From assembly GCA_900112325.1 (NCBI GenBank), contig FOLJ01000012.1:124001-188000 (forward strand): a stretch of 64,000 bases of DNA, in the 5' to 3' direction. Made by a program: the position numbers and the translations under genes. The stretch comes from Micromonospora sediminimaris (lineage in GTDB: Bacteria > Actinomycetota > Actinomycetes > Mycobacteriales > Micromonosporaceae). Position 1 is the first letter of the stretch, and every line of letters starts with the position of its first letter. The notes beneath the pieces are model-generated. The model saw nothing but the letters and a program-made list of their open reading frames with translations, made no database searches and had not been told where the DNA came from. Positions 1-7,841 of this stretch are shown piece by piece.

Positions 1-830
1 TGCACGTCCACCCCGAGCGCGGCGAAGCTGGACAGCGTGGTGCGGTAGTTGCTGTTGTACGCCGACTGCGCGTTGAAGTGCGACTGGAACCCGACGCAGT
101 CGATCGGCACGCCACGCTGCTTGAAGTCCTGCACCATCCGGTACACGGCCTGGGTCTTGGCCCAGGTCCAGTTGTCGGTGTTGTAGTCGTTGTAGCAGAG
201 CTTGGCGCCCGGGTCGGCGGCCCGGGCGGCCCGGAACGCGGCCTCGATCCAGTCGTTGCCGGTGCGCTGCAGGTTCGAGTCCCGCCGTGCGCCGCTGTTG
301 CCGTCGTCGAACGCCTCGTTCACCACGTCCCACGAGTCGATCTTGCCCCGGTAGTAGGACGCGACCTGGGTGACGTGGTTGAGCATCGCGTTACGCAACG
401 CGGTGCCCGACATGTTCCGCATCCACTCGGGCTGCTGCGAGTGCCAGGCCAGGGTGTGACCCCGGACCTTCCAGCCGCGGGACAGGGCGTGGTTGACGAT
501 CCGATCCGCGTTCGTATAGGTGAACCGCCCCTGCTGCGGCTCGAGCGCGTCGATCTTCATCTCGTTCTCGGCCGTGACCGAGTTGAACTCGCGGTTCAGG
601 ATGTTGACGTAGGTGGAATCGGAGAGCTTGTGCCCCGCCACCGCGGCACCGAAGTACCGGCCGGACTGGGCCGCAGCCGCACCGAGGGTGGACTCGGCGG
701 CCTGGGCGCTGGAGGTCACCACCAGGCTGGAGGCAACGAGGGCGAGACCGACTGCGGCCGAGACCAGCGCAGCGCGCGTTCGCAGTCGGGTAGCCGGCCG
801 CCCGCTGGCGCGGGCGTGGGCGTTGTTCAT
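1..830 (-). CDS. GH10 endo-1,4-beta-xylanase, secreted (partial, 3' end outside window)
   Basis: Cleaves the xylan backbone outside the cell. The N-terminus has an Arg-rich segment, a hydrophobic stretch and an AQAAES signal-cleavage region near residue 42. The GH10 fold follows: GAAVAGHKL, TAENEMKID, the WHSQQPEW substrate-binding stretch and WDVVNEAFDD, whose Glu172 is the acid/base. The nucleophile Glu, expected in an ITELD-type motif, lies just past the window edge. The ATG is preceded by GAAAGG. It is the last of three minus-strand genes after the LacI regulator and the acetylxylan esterase, but has its own 262-nt upstream region with TTTCG repeats. Family assignment is very sure; any C-terminal binding module cannot be seen. 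Confidence 0.95.
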   Translation of the reverse strand, partial: MNNAHARASGRPATRLRTRAALVSAAVGLALVASSLVVTSSAQAAESTLGAAAAQSGRYFGAAVAGHKLSDSTYVNILNREFNSVTAENEMKIDALEPQQGRFTYTNADRIVNHALSRGWKVRGHTLAWHSQQPEWMRNMSGTALRNAMLNHVTQVASYYRGKIDSWDVVNEAFDDGNSGARRDSNLQRTGNDWIEAAFRAARAADPGAKLCYNDYNTDNWTWAKTQAVYRMVQDFKQRGVPIDCVGFQSHFNAQSAYNSNYRTTLSSFAALGVDV

Positions 831-962
831 GGCATGAGCCTTTCGACGAAGCCGTGCTGATGAGAAGCCGGCCCCGACTACTGCCCAACACGATGGCCCT
901 CGTCGCCGACGCGGTCGCCCGGATGCCGCGTCGGCCGGTGCACTCAGCCGGCCATCATGAGT

Positions 963-1013
963 AGATCGAGGCTGTTGTATCGAAAACCTTATCGAAACAG
1001 GTCCGAAAGCTCA
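963..1013 (-). promoter_or_regulatory. Upstream region of the xylanase with three TTTCG direct repeats
   Basis: On the minus strand, CTTTCGGAC, TGTTTCGATA and GGTTTTCGATA follow one another, so TTTCG recurs at steps of 11 and 12 bp, about one helical turn. The half-site matches one arm of the CGAAA-n-TTTCG palindromes around the LacI gene. This suggests a regulator site for xylanase expression. The rest of 831-1092 shows no gene. Confidence 0.45.
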
Positions 1014-1092
1014 ACGCGCCGCAGCACTCTTTGACCGTTCATCCCCGTACCGGTCCGACTCCGCCGTCGTCGGCGCGCCACCGGGAATGTGG

Positions 1093-2139
1093 TCATGCCG
1101 GTGAGATCAGAGCCCTCGAAAGTTTCGGGCCGTCCGACCGATCCGTGGTTTCCTCGCCGAGCACGTCAGCCAGCCAGCGCAGCTGCCGCCGCACCTGAGT
1201 CGCGTCGCCGTGTTCGTGGCCGTTGAACGGATAGACATGCATCGTGCGCTCGGGAGGCGGACCACCAACGGTGGCACCGTAGTGGTTGTAGGCGGCGAAC
1301 CCGGTGCTCGGGGGACACACCATGTCCCGCAGCCCGATGCCGAAGTGGACCGGCGCGTTGGCCCGACGGGCAAAGCTGACCCCGTCGACGTACGACAGCG
1401 TGCGTCGTACGGCCGGCTCCGCGTCGCGGTTGACCGCGAGGTAGTTGACGATCTCGCCGTACACGCCGACCTCGGTGATCTCCAGGGCCCGCTGCGGGTG
1501 ACAGAGGAACGGTGCGGTGGTGAGCACGGCGGCGAGGTCACTGACCAGGCCGGCGACCGCGAGGGACAAACCGCCCCCCTGGCTGTTGCCGGCGGCCACC
1601 ACCCGACGCGGGTCGACTCCCGGCAGCGCACGGGCCGCCTGCACCGCCCGCACCGCGTCGGTGATGAGCCGGCGGTAGTAGTAGCCCTCCGGGGTCATGA
1701 TGCCGCGGGTCACCGGCGACGGACCACCGGGTGCCGCACCGTGCGGGTCCGGCGTATCCCCCGCGCCGTACTGGCCGGACTGTCCCCTGGCGTCCATCAG
1801 CAGGTGGGCATAGCCGGCAACCGGCCAGGTCAGGCGTTCGTGTGGCAGCCCCCGACCACGGCCGTAGCCGACGTACTCCACGATCACCGGTAGCGCCTCG
1901 TCGACCCCGGCCGGACGGTTGTACCAGGCCCGGACCGGGTCGCCGCCGAAACCGGCGAAGGTGACGTCCCAGCTGTCCACCAGGCGCAGGTCGGTCGGTT
2001 CGGGTCGGAGGTCGAGCAGCACCGGCGACTGGGTCGCCGCGTCCAGGGTCGACTGCCAGAACGTGTCGAAGTCGGCGGGCTCGGCCACGGCCGGCGTGTA
2101 CTGGCGCAACTGGGCCAGCGGGAGGTCGAACAGGGGCAT
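1093..2139 (-). CDS. Acetylxylan esterase / cephalosporin-C deacetylase (CE7 family)
   Basis: Removes acetyl groups from xylan or xylo-oligosaccharides, giving glycosidases access. It has 348 residues, slightly longer than the usual 320-330. The triad is visible: Ser186 in GNSQGG, Asp272 in GLRDMVCPP and His308 in NGHEHG. No signal peptide is present, so it probably acts inside the cell on imported acetylated oligosaccharides. The ATG follows a GAGGAG ribosome site, 21 nt after the LacI gene stop, so the two are probably cotranscribed. The last 20 or so residues are a tail not typical of the family. Confidence 0.92.
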   Translation of the reverse strand: MPLFDLPLAQLRQYTPAVAEPADFDTFWQSTLDAATQSPVLLDLRPEPTDLRLVDSWDVTFAGFGGDPVRAWYNRPAGVDEALPVIVEYVGYGRGRGLPHERLTWPVAGYAHLLMDARGQSGQYGAGDTPDPHGAAPGGPSPVTRGIMTPEGYYYRRLITDAVRAVQAARALPGVDPRRVVAAGNSQGGGLSLAVAGLVSDLAAVLTTAPFLCHPQRALEITEVGVYGEIVNYLAVNRDAEPAVRRTLSYVDGVSFARRANAPVHFGIGLRDMVCPPSTGFAAYNHYGATVGGPPPERTMHVYPFNGHEHGDATQVRRQLRWLADVLGEETTDRSDGPKLSRALISPA

Positions 2140-2160
2140 GGCTCCTCGCAGCGGGCTCGG

Positions 2161-3192
2161 TCATGAATGTGGGGGCGGCGCGGTGCTCTCCCTGATCACC
2201 AGTTCGGCAACCAGATCTATCCGGCTGGTGGGCAGGGCGTTGCCGCGCGCTAGGTCGAGCAGCATCTGGGTGGCGGTGCCGGCCATGTCGCGCAGCGGTT
2301 GATGGACCGTGGTCAGGGCCGGACCGACCCAGGCCGAGAGTGGCAGGTTGTCGTAGCCGACCACCGACACGTCGCCGGGAACGTCGAGGCCGAGCTGCCG
2401 GGCCGCCCGCAACACCCCCAACGCCTGCAGGTCGGAGCCGGCGAAGATCGCCGACGGACGGTCGGGCCGGCTGAGCAATTCGATGCCGTGGGTGTAACCG
2501 GCGTCGAGGTGGAAGTTGCCATGGCGGACCAGCGTGGCATCGATCGGGACGCCTAGTTCCTCATGGGCACACCGGAAGCCGGCCGTGCGGGCCCGGGCAC
2601 AGAGCACGTCCCGTGGACCGGAGATGACCGCGATCCGGCGGTGCCCGAGATCCAACAGGTGCCGGGTGGCGATCAGACCGCCGTTCCAGTTGTTCGAGCC
2701 GACGGTCGGCACGGAGGCCACGCTGGCGCTGTCGGTGTCGATGACGACCACGGGGATCGACTGGCGCTGCAACTGCTGCCGCTGCGGTTCGGTGAGGTTG
2801 CACATGACCAGCAGCACCCCGAGGGGGCGCCGGGCGACCGCCGCGTCGACCCAGGACTGCGGTGGCCGGCGAGCGGCACTGAGCTGCGACAGCATCACGT
2901 TCACCCCGGTGAGGGCGGCGACCGCCTCGACCCCCCTGATGATCTCCAGGGCCCAGTCGGAACCGAACTCGTGGAACACCAGGTCGATCTGGCCCTCTCC
3001 GGGCGCCCGACGGGAGCGTCGGCGGTAGCGGTGCCGTTGCAGGCTGGCCTCGACGCGCGCCCGGGTCACGGCGGCCACGTCCGACCGTCCGTTGAGGACC
3101 TTCGAGACCGTGGCCGAGGAGACACCGACCTCCCGCGCGATGGTCGCGATGGTCGCGGAGCCGAGCGCTGCCGGCGAACGCTTCTCTGCCAT
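2161..3192 (-). CDS. LacI-family transcriptional regulator of the xylan locus
   Basis: A repressor of about 343 residues. An N-terminal HTH (IATIAREVGVSSATVSKVLNG) is followed by a hinge and a periplasmic-binding-protein-like sugar domain (LVFHEF, PVVVIDTDS, VISGP, AIFAGSD, VSVVGYDN). The ATG at 3192 is chosen because AGAGG precedes it and a palindrome lies directly upstream; an in-frame ATG at 3240 would put that palindrome inside the gene. Its place between the esterase/xylanase arm and the GH3/ABC arm argues that it controls both and itself. The effector is probably a xylan-derived oligosaccharide, by inference. Confidence 0.93.
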   Translation of the reverse strand: MAEKRSPAALGSATIATIAREVGVSSATVSKVLNGRSDVAAVTRARVEASLQRHRYRRRSRRAPGEGQIDLVFHEFGSDWALEIIRGVEAVAALTGVNVMLSQLSAARRPPQSWVDAAVARRPLGVLLVMCNLTEPQRQQLQRQSIPVVVIDTDSASVASVPTVGSNNWNGGLIATRHLLDLGHRRIAVISGPRDVLCARARTAGFRCAHEELGVPIDATLVRHGNFHLDAGYTHGIELLSRPDRPSAIFAGSDLQALGVLRAARQLGLDVPGDVSVVGYDNLPLSAWVGPALTTVHQPLRDMAGTATQMLLDLARGNALPTSRIDLVAELVIRESTAPPPHS

Positions 3193-3210
3193 CGGATCCT
3201 CTGCAACGAT

Positions 3211-3225
3211 TCCGAAATTTTCGGA
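3211..3225. promoter_or_regulatory. LacI-type operator upstream of the regulator gene
   Basis: TCCGAAATTTTCGGA is a perfect 15-bp palindrome with an odd centre. It lies 18 nt before the regulator start, where bound repressor would block its own leftward transcription. It shares the CGAAA-n-TTTCG core with the site at 3403. Confidence 0.75.
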
Positions 3226-3348
3226 GACTGTAGCACGCATCGGACCGGCGGAAGGTGACCCAAGTCGATGCTGCCCACTCGCGGAGATGAATACGGGCAA
3301 TCGCTTACCAGCACGGCAAGTACGGCCTGAACAGTCTTTCCATGCCTC

Positions 3349-3377
3349 TTGACATGCCCTGTCGACGCGCTTAGGTT
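3349..3377 (+). promoter_or_regulatory. Probable promoter of the GH3-ABC-GH39-GH42 operon
   Basis: TTGACA at 3349-3354 and TAGGTT at 3372-3377 are separated by 17 nt, a good vegetative promoter for an actinomycete. Initiation near 3384 would place the operator at 3403 about 20 nt downstream, a position suited to blocking elongation or promoter escape. Confidence 0.6.
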
Positions 3378-3402
3378 CCCCGACACAGGTGTCCGACTGG
3401 TT

Positions 3403-3417
3403 TCCGAAAATTTCGAT
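3403..3417. promoter_or_regulatory. LacI-type operator upstream of the GH3 operon
   Basis: TCCGAAAATTTCGAT contains the perfect core CGAAA-A-TTTCG, the same as the operator at 3211. It lies in the leader of the rightward operon, 70 nt before the GH3 start. Sites of this CGAAA-n-TTTCG type are known from actinomycete xylanase genes. Confidence 0.7.
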
Positions 3418-3487
3418 AATCGCCGTGCTCCACGGCGGTCGGCGTGGCCTGCCGGGAGACCTCCCGGCCCCGGCCGGAGGGGTTCGC

Positions 3488-5887
3488 ATGACAAGTCAGC
3501 TGCCCGTCGACGACCGATTGGCGTCCACTCACGCCGATCGGTGGCGTGATCCGAAGCTGCGACCGGACGAACGGGCCGACGCGCTCATCCCGCTGATGTC
3601 GCTGGAAGAGAAACTCGCTCAGCTGGTCGGCCTCTGGGTCGGTGCGGACGCTTCCGGTGAGGGCGTCGCTCCCCACCAGACCGACATGGTCGAGCACACC
3701 CCACCGTGGTCGGAGGCGATCCGGCACGGCCTGGGGCAGCTGACCCGGCCGTTCGGAACCGCGCCGGTCGACCCGGTCCTCGGCGCGCGTTCCCTGGCCG
3801 CGTCCCAGGCGCAGATCGTTGCGGCAAACCGGTTCGGCATTCCGGCGCAGGTGCACGAGGAGTGCCTCACCGGCTTCGCCGCCTGGCGGGCTACCGTCTA
3901 CCCGACGCCGCTGAGCTGGGGCGCGGCCTTCGACCCGGAGCTGGTCGAGGAGATGGCCGGGCTGATCGGCCGGTCGATGCGCGCCGCCGGTGTCCATCAG
4001 GGACTCGCACCGGTGCTGGACGTCACCCGCGACTACCGCTGGGGGCGCACCGAGGAGACGATCGCCGAGGATCCCTACCTGGTCGGCACGATCGGCGCGG
4101 CGTACGTGCGCGGGTTGGAGCGGGCCGGCGTGGTGGCGACGTTGAAGCACTTCGCCGGCTACTCGGCGTCGCGCGGCGGCCGGAACCTGGCGCCGACCGC
4201 GATGGGGCGCCGGGAACTGGCCGACGTGATCCTCCCACCCTTCGAGATGGCCCTGCGGCTCGGCGGGGCACGGTCGGTGATGAACTCGTACGCCGAGATC
4301 GACGGTGTGCCGGCGGCGGCCGACGAGGATCTGCTCACCCGGACGCTGCGGGAACAGTGGGGCTTCGACGGCGTGCTGGTCGCGGACTACTTCGCCGTCC
4401 GGTTCCTGCAGACCCTGCACGGTGTCGCCGCGGACGCGGCGGCGGCGGCGCGGCTGGCGCTACGGGCCGGCATCGACGTCGAGCTGCCCACCGTGGACGC
4501 ATACGGCGCGCCCCTGGCGGCGGCGGTACGCTCCGGCGAGGTCAGCGAGGGCCTCGTCGACCGGGCGCTGCGGCGGGTGCTGATTCAGAAGATCGAGCTG
4601 GGGCTGCTCGACGAGGGCTGGCAGGAGCTGCCGGCGGACGTCGAGGCGCTGCGCTTCGACGACGAGGCCAATCAGGCCGTCGCCCTGCGGCTGGCCCGCC
4701 AGTCCGTCGTGCTGCTGCGCAACCGGGACGGGCTGCTGCCCCTCGCCGATCACCAGCGGGTCGCCCTGGTCGGTCCGGTCGCGGACGACGCGATGGCGAT
4801 GCTCGGCTGCTACACGTTCCCGCTGCACGTCGGGGTGCACCACCCCGAGCACGGCATCGGGGTCGAGATCCCCTCTCTGCGCGAGGCGCTCGCACGGCGG
4901 CATCCGCAGCTCACCCACGTACCGGGTACCGACATCACCGGCGACGACACATCGGGCATCGCGGCGGCGGTTCAGGCGGCCGCCGACGCCGACGTCTGCG
5001 TCCTGGCCGTCGGCGACCGGGCCGGCATGTTCGGCCGGGGCACGTCCGGCGAGGGCTGCGACGCGGTCGACCTTGAGCTGCCCGGAGTGCAGGCGGAACT
5101 GGTACGCGCGGTGCTGGCCACCGGGACGCCGGTCGTCCTGGTGGTCCTCTCCGGCCGTCCGTACGCCCTGGGCGACGCGGCGGACAGCGCGAGCGCCATC
5201 GTGCAGGCGTTCTTTCCCGGCCAGCTCGGCGGTCAGGCGTTGGCCGAGATCCTCACCGGCGCGGTCGACCCGTCCGGGAGGCTGCCGGTCAGCGTGCCCC
5301 GGCACGCCGGTGGGCTGCCCGGCACCTACCTCACCCCCATCTTGGGCCGACGGTCGAAGGTGTCGTCGGTGGACCCGACGCCGGCGTTCCCGTTCGGCCA
5401 CGGTCTCAGCTACACCACCTTCGAGTGGGACGACGCCGAGGTGAGCGACGCGTCCGGCGATGTCACCGCGGCTCCGGCGACCTGGCCGGTCGACGGGGAG
5501 GTGACCGTCGGCGTCACCGTCCGCAACACCGGCGCCCGGGCCGGCACCGAGGTGGTCCAGCTCTACCTGCACGATCCGGTGGCGCAGACCACCCGACCGG
5601 TGGTGCGTCTGATCGGGTACGCGCGGGTCCCGGTGGCGCCCGGCGGAGCGGCTCGGGTCAGCTTCACGGTCCCTGCCGACGTCACCTCGTTCACCGGGCT
5701 GCACGGCCGGCGAGTGGTCGAGCCCGGCGAGGTGCAGCTGCGGCTCAGCCGTTCCAGCGCTGACGTGGTGGCGAGCCTGGCACTGCGGCTGGAGGGTGAC
5801 GAGCGCGAGGTCGGTCACCACCGAGAACTGCTGTCCCGGGTACGCGTCGAACCGGTCACCGGGCCCGCGCCGGAGGACCGGCCATGA
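3488..5887 (+). CDS. GH3 beta-xylosidase/beta-glucosidase-type glycosidase
   Basis: An exo-acting glycosidase of 799 residues with no signal peptide, so probably cytoplasmic. The order is GH3 N-terminal barrel (catalytic nucleophile Asp300 in GVLVADYFA), GH3 C-terminal sandwich (SVVLLRNRDGLLPL, GRLPVSVPRHAGG, FPFGHGLSYTTF) and a C-terminal fibronectin-III-like domain (VTVRNTGARAGTEVVQLYLHD). ATG 3488 follows GGAGGGG; an upstream in-frame start at 3389 would run through the operator. It overlaps the permease start by 4 nt (ATGA). The neighbourhood favours beta-xylosidase, but specificity cannot be read from sequence. Confidence 0.9.
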   Translation: MTSQLPVDDRLASTHADRWRDPKLRPDERADALIPLMSLEEKLAQLVGLWVGADASGEGVAPHQTDMVEHTPPWSEAIRHGLGQLTRPFGTAPVDPVLGARSLAASQAQIVAANRFGIPAQVHEECLTGFAAWRATVYPTPLSWGAAFDPELVEEMAGLIGRSMRAAGVHQGLAPVLDVTRDYRWGRTEETIAEDPYLVGTIGAAYVRGLERAGVVATLKHFAGYSASRGGRNLAPTAMGRRELADVILPPFEMALRLGGARSVMNSYAEIDGVPAAADEDLLTRTLREQWGFDGVLVADYFAVRFLQTLHGVAADAAAAARLALRAGIDVELPTVDAYGAPLAAAVRSGEVSEGLVDRALRRVLIQKIELGLLDEGWQELPADVEALRFDDEANQAVALRLARQSVVLLRNRDGLLPLADHQRVALVGPVADDAMAMLGCYTFPLHVGVHHPEHGIGVEIPSLREALARRHPQLTHVPGTDITGDDTSGIAAAVQAAADADVCVLAVGDRAGMFGRGTSGEGCDAVDLELPGVQAELVRAVLATGTPVVLVVLSGRPYALGDAADSASAIVQAFFPGQLGGQALAEILTGAVDPSGRLPVSVPRHAGGLPGTYLTPILGRRSKVSSVDPTPAFPFGHGLSYTTFEWDDAEVSDASGDVTAAPATWPVDGEVTVGVTVRNTGARAGTEVVQLYLHDPVAQTTRPVVRLIGYARVPVAPGGAARVSFTVPADVTSFTGLHGRRVVEPGEVQLRLSRSSADVVASLALRLEGDEREVGHHRELLSRVRVEPVTGPAPEDRP

Positions 5888-6864
5888 GCAGCGTGACCAC
5901 CCTGAACTCGTCGGCGTCCAGTCCGGACACGACGACACCGAACCGGCCACCACGGGCCCCCCGGCAGACCTGGCGACGCGCGCTGCGGCGCGACTGGCAG
6001 CTGTACTCGCTGGCGATCCTGCCGCTGCTGTTCTTCCTGATCTTCCGGTACCTGCCGATGCTGGGCAACATCATCGCCTTCCGCCGGTTCCAGCCCGGCG
6101 GCAACATCTTCGGCGAGTACTGGGTCGGGCTGCGGTACTTCAAGATGTTCCTGAACGACCCGACGTTCTGGAACGTCTTCACCAACACGCTGGTGCTGGG
6201 TGCGCTGACCCTGCTGTTCTGTTTCCCGTTGCCGATCGTGCTGGCGCTGCTGCTCAACGAGGTCCGGGCCCGCAAGCTCAAGCGCTTCGTGCAGTCGGTG
6301 TCCTACCTGCCGCACTTCCTGTCCATCGTGATCGTGGCGGCCATCGTCATGCAGCTGCTGTCGATGGATGGCACGGTCAACCAGCTCGTCCGCGCCGGTG
6401 GCGGTGACGCCATCCCGTTCCTGCAACGGCCGGAGTGGTTCCGCACCATCTACGTCTCCTCGGAGGTCTGGCAGACCGTCGGCTGGGGCACGATCCTCTA
6501 CCTGGCGGCGCTCACCACCATCGACGACGACCTCTACGAGGCGGCCCGGATCGACGGCGCCAACCGGTGGCGGCAGACCTGGCACGTCACGCTGCCGGGC
6601 ATCCGGCCGACCATGGTGACGCTGCTGATCCTCAACATCGGCGCCTTCATGGCGGTCGGCTTCGAGAAGATCCTGCTGCTGTACAACCCGCTCACCTATC
6701 CGACCGCGGACGTGATCTCCACCTACCTGTTCCGGATGGGCTTCCAGTCCAGCAACTTCAGCTACGCCGCCGCGATCGGGCTGTTCGAGGCGGTGATCGG
6801 GTTGATCCTGGTCGTCTCGGCGAACCTGATCGCCCGCCGCACGGTGGGGACGAGCCTGTGGTGA
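5884..6864 (+). CDS. Sugar ABC transporter permease, LplB type
   Basis: One of two inner-membrane permeases of a CUT1-type importer, 326 residues. After a polar N-terminus, about six membrane segments can be seen, starting with YSLAILPLLFFLIFRYLPM. The cytoplasmic EAA loop (EAARIDGANRWRQTWHVTLP, from about residue 219) contacts the ATPase. It overlaps the GH3 stop and the next permease. Homologues of this LplB/YtcP/LplA type accompany GH10/GH67 genes in the aldouronate-utilisation operon of Paenibacillus, so aldouronates or xylo-oligosaccharides are plausible cargo. No ATPase gene is nearby; a shared MsiK-type ATPase is likely. Confidence 0.9.
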   Translation: MSSVTTLNSSASSPDTTTPNRPPRAPRQTWRRALRRDWQLYSLAILPLLFFLIFRYLPMLGNIIAFRRFQPGGNIFGEYWVGLRYFKMFLNDPTFWNVFTNTLVLGALTLLFCFPLPIVLALLLNEVRARKLKRFVQSVSYLPHFLSIVIVAAIVMQLLSMDGTVNQLVRAGGGDAIPFLQRPEWFRTIYVSSEVWQTVGWGTILYLAALTTIDDDLYEAARIDGANRWRQTWHVTLPGIRPTMVTLLILNIGAFMAVGFEKILLLYNPLTYPTADVISTYLFRMGFQSSNFSYAAAIGLFEAVIGLILVVSANLIARRTVGTSLW

Positions 6865-7796
6865 CCATCGACGCCGCCGAGCGGCCCACCGAGACCAAGC
6901 CCCGCCCTCGCCGTCGCCGGGGCATCCAGCAGACCCGGGGCTACCGGGTGTTCCAGGTGGTCAACGGGATCATCCTGACCCTCGTGGTGGTGGTGACGCT
7001 CTACCCGTTCGTCAACATCGTGGCTCGTTCGATGAGCGACGAGGCGTACATCATCGCCGGCCAGGTGAATCTCGTGCCGCGCGGATTCACCCTGGAGACG
7101 TACCAGCTGCTGATGTCCGACTCGTTGTTCTGGACGAACTATCGCAACACCGTGTTCTACACGGTCACCGCCACGGTCATCTCGATCGTGATGACCACCT
7201 GCTACGCGTACGTGCTGTCGAAGAAGCAGCTCAAGGGGCGCGGGATGCTGGTGGGCATCGCGGTCTTCACCATGTTCTTCACCGGCGGCCTCATTCCCAA
7301 CTACGTGCTGGTCACCAGCCTGGGCCTGAAGAACAGCGTCTGGGCCATCGCGCTCCCCAACGCCATAAACGTGTTCAACCTGTTGGTGATGAAGGCGTTC
7401 TTCGAGAGCCTGCCGACGGAGCTGGAGGAGGCCGCCGCGGTCGACGGGCTCAACACGTACGGCATCCTGCTGCGGATCGTGCTGCCGCTGTCGAAGGCCA
7501 TCGTCGCCACGATGGTGCTCTTCTACGCGGTGGCCTTCTGGAACTCCTGGTTCGCGGCCTTCCTCTACATGGACCGGCAGGAACTCTGGCCGGTCACCGT
7601 GTACCTGCGAAACCTGATCGCCGGTGCCACCGGCGCGGAGAACGTCGGGGCGATCACCGAGGCCAACGAGGTACAGGCCGAGGCGACGCTCAAGGCCGTG
7701 ACCATCGTGCTCACCACTCTGCCGATCCTCCTGGTCTACCCCTTCGTCCAGCGGTACTTCGTCCGGGGCATCATGCTCGGCGCGGTTAAGGGCTGA
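6858..7796 (+). CDS. Sugar ABC transporter permease, YtcP type
   Basis: The second permease, about 312 residues, with segments beginning at VFQVVNGIILTLVVVVTLYPF and an EAA loop LEEAAAVDGLNTYGILLRIVLP. The C-terminal FVRGIMLGAVKG is typical of the family. The start is one of two adjacent GTG codons (6858 or 6861), overlapping the end of the first permease; GGTGGGGA lies at suitable spacing upstream. It pairs with the preceding permease to form the channel. Confidence 0.9.
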   Translation: MVTIDAAERPTETKPRPRRRRGIQQTRGYRVFQVVNGIILTLVVVVTLYPFVNIVARSMSDEAYIIAGQVNLVPRGFTLETYQLLMSDSLFWTNYRNTVFYTVTATVISIVMTTCYAYVLSKKQLKGRGMLVGIAVFTMFFTGGLIPNYVLVTSLGLKNSVWAIALPNAINVFNLLVMKAFFESLPTELEEAAAVDGLNTYGILLRIVLPLSKAIVATMVLFYAVAFWNSWFAAFLYMDRQELWPVTVYLRNLIAGATGAENVGAITEANEVQAEATLKAVTIVLTTLPILLVYPFVQRYFVRGIMLGAVKG

Positions 7797-7802
7797 CCAG
7801 AA

Positions 7803-7813
7803 GAAACACCCCT
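7803..7813 (+). repeat. GAAACACCCCT motif before the first solute-binding gene
   Basis: This 11-mer lies in the 45-nt gap between permease and solute-binding gene. The same 11-mer is at 34900-34910, and its reverse complement at 34954-34964, before the other solute-binding gene. Its role is unknown; leader RNA pairing or protein binding are possible. Confidence 0.4.
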
Positions 7814-7841
7814 CTCATCACCGAGTTGAAAGGATCCCGCC

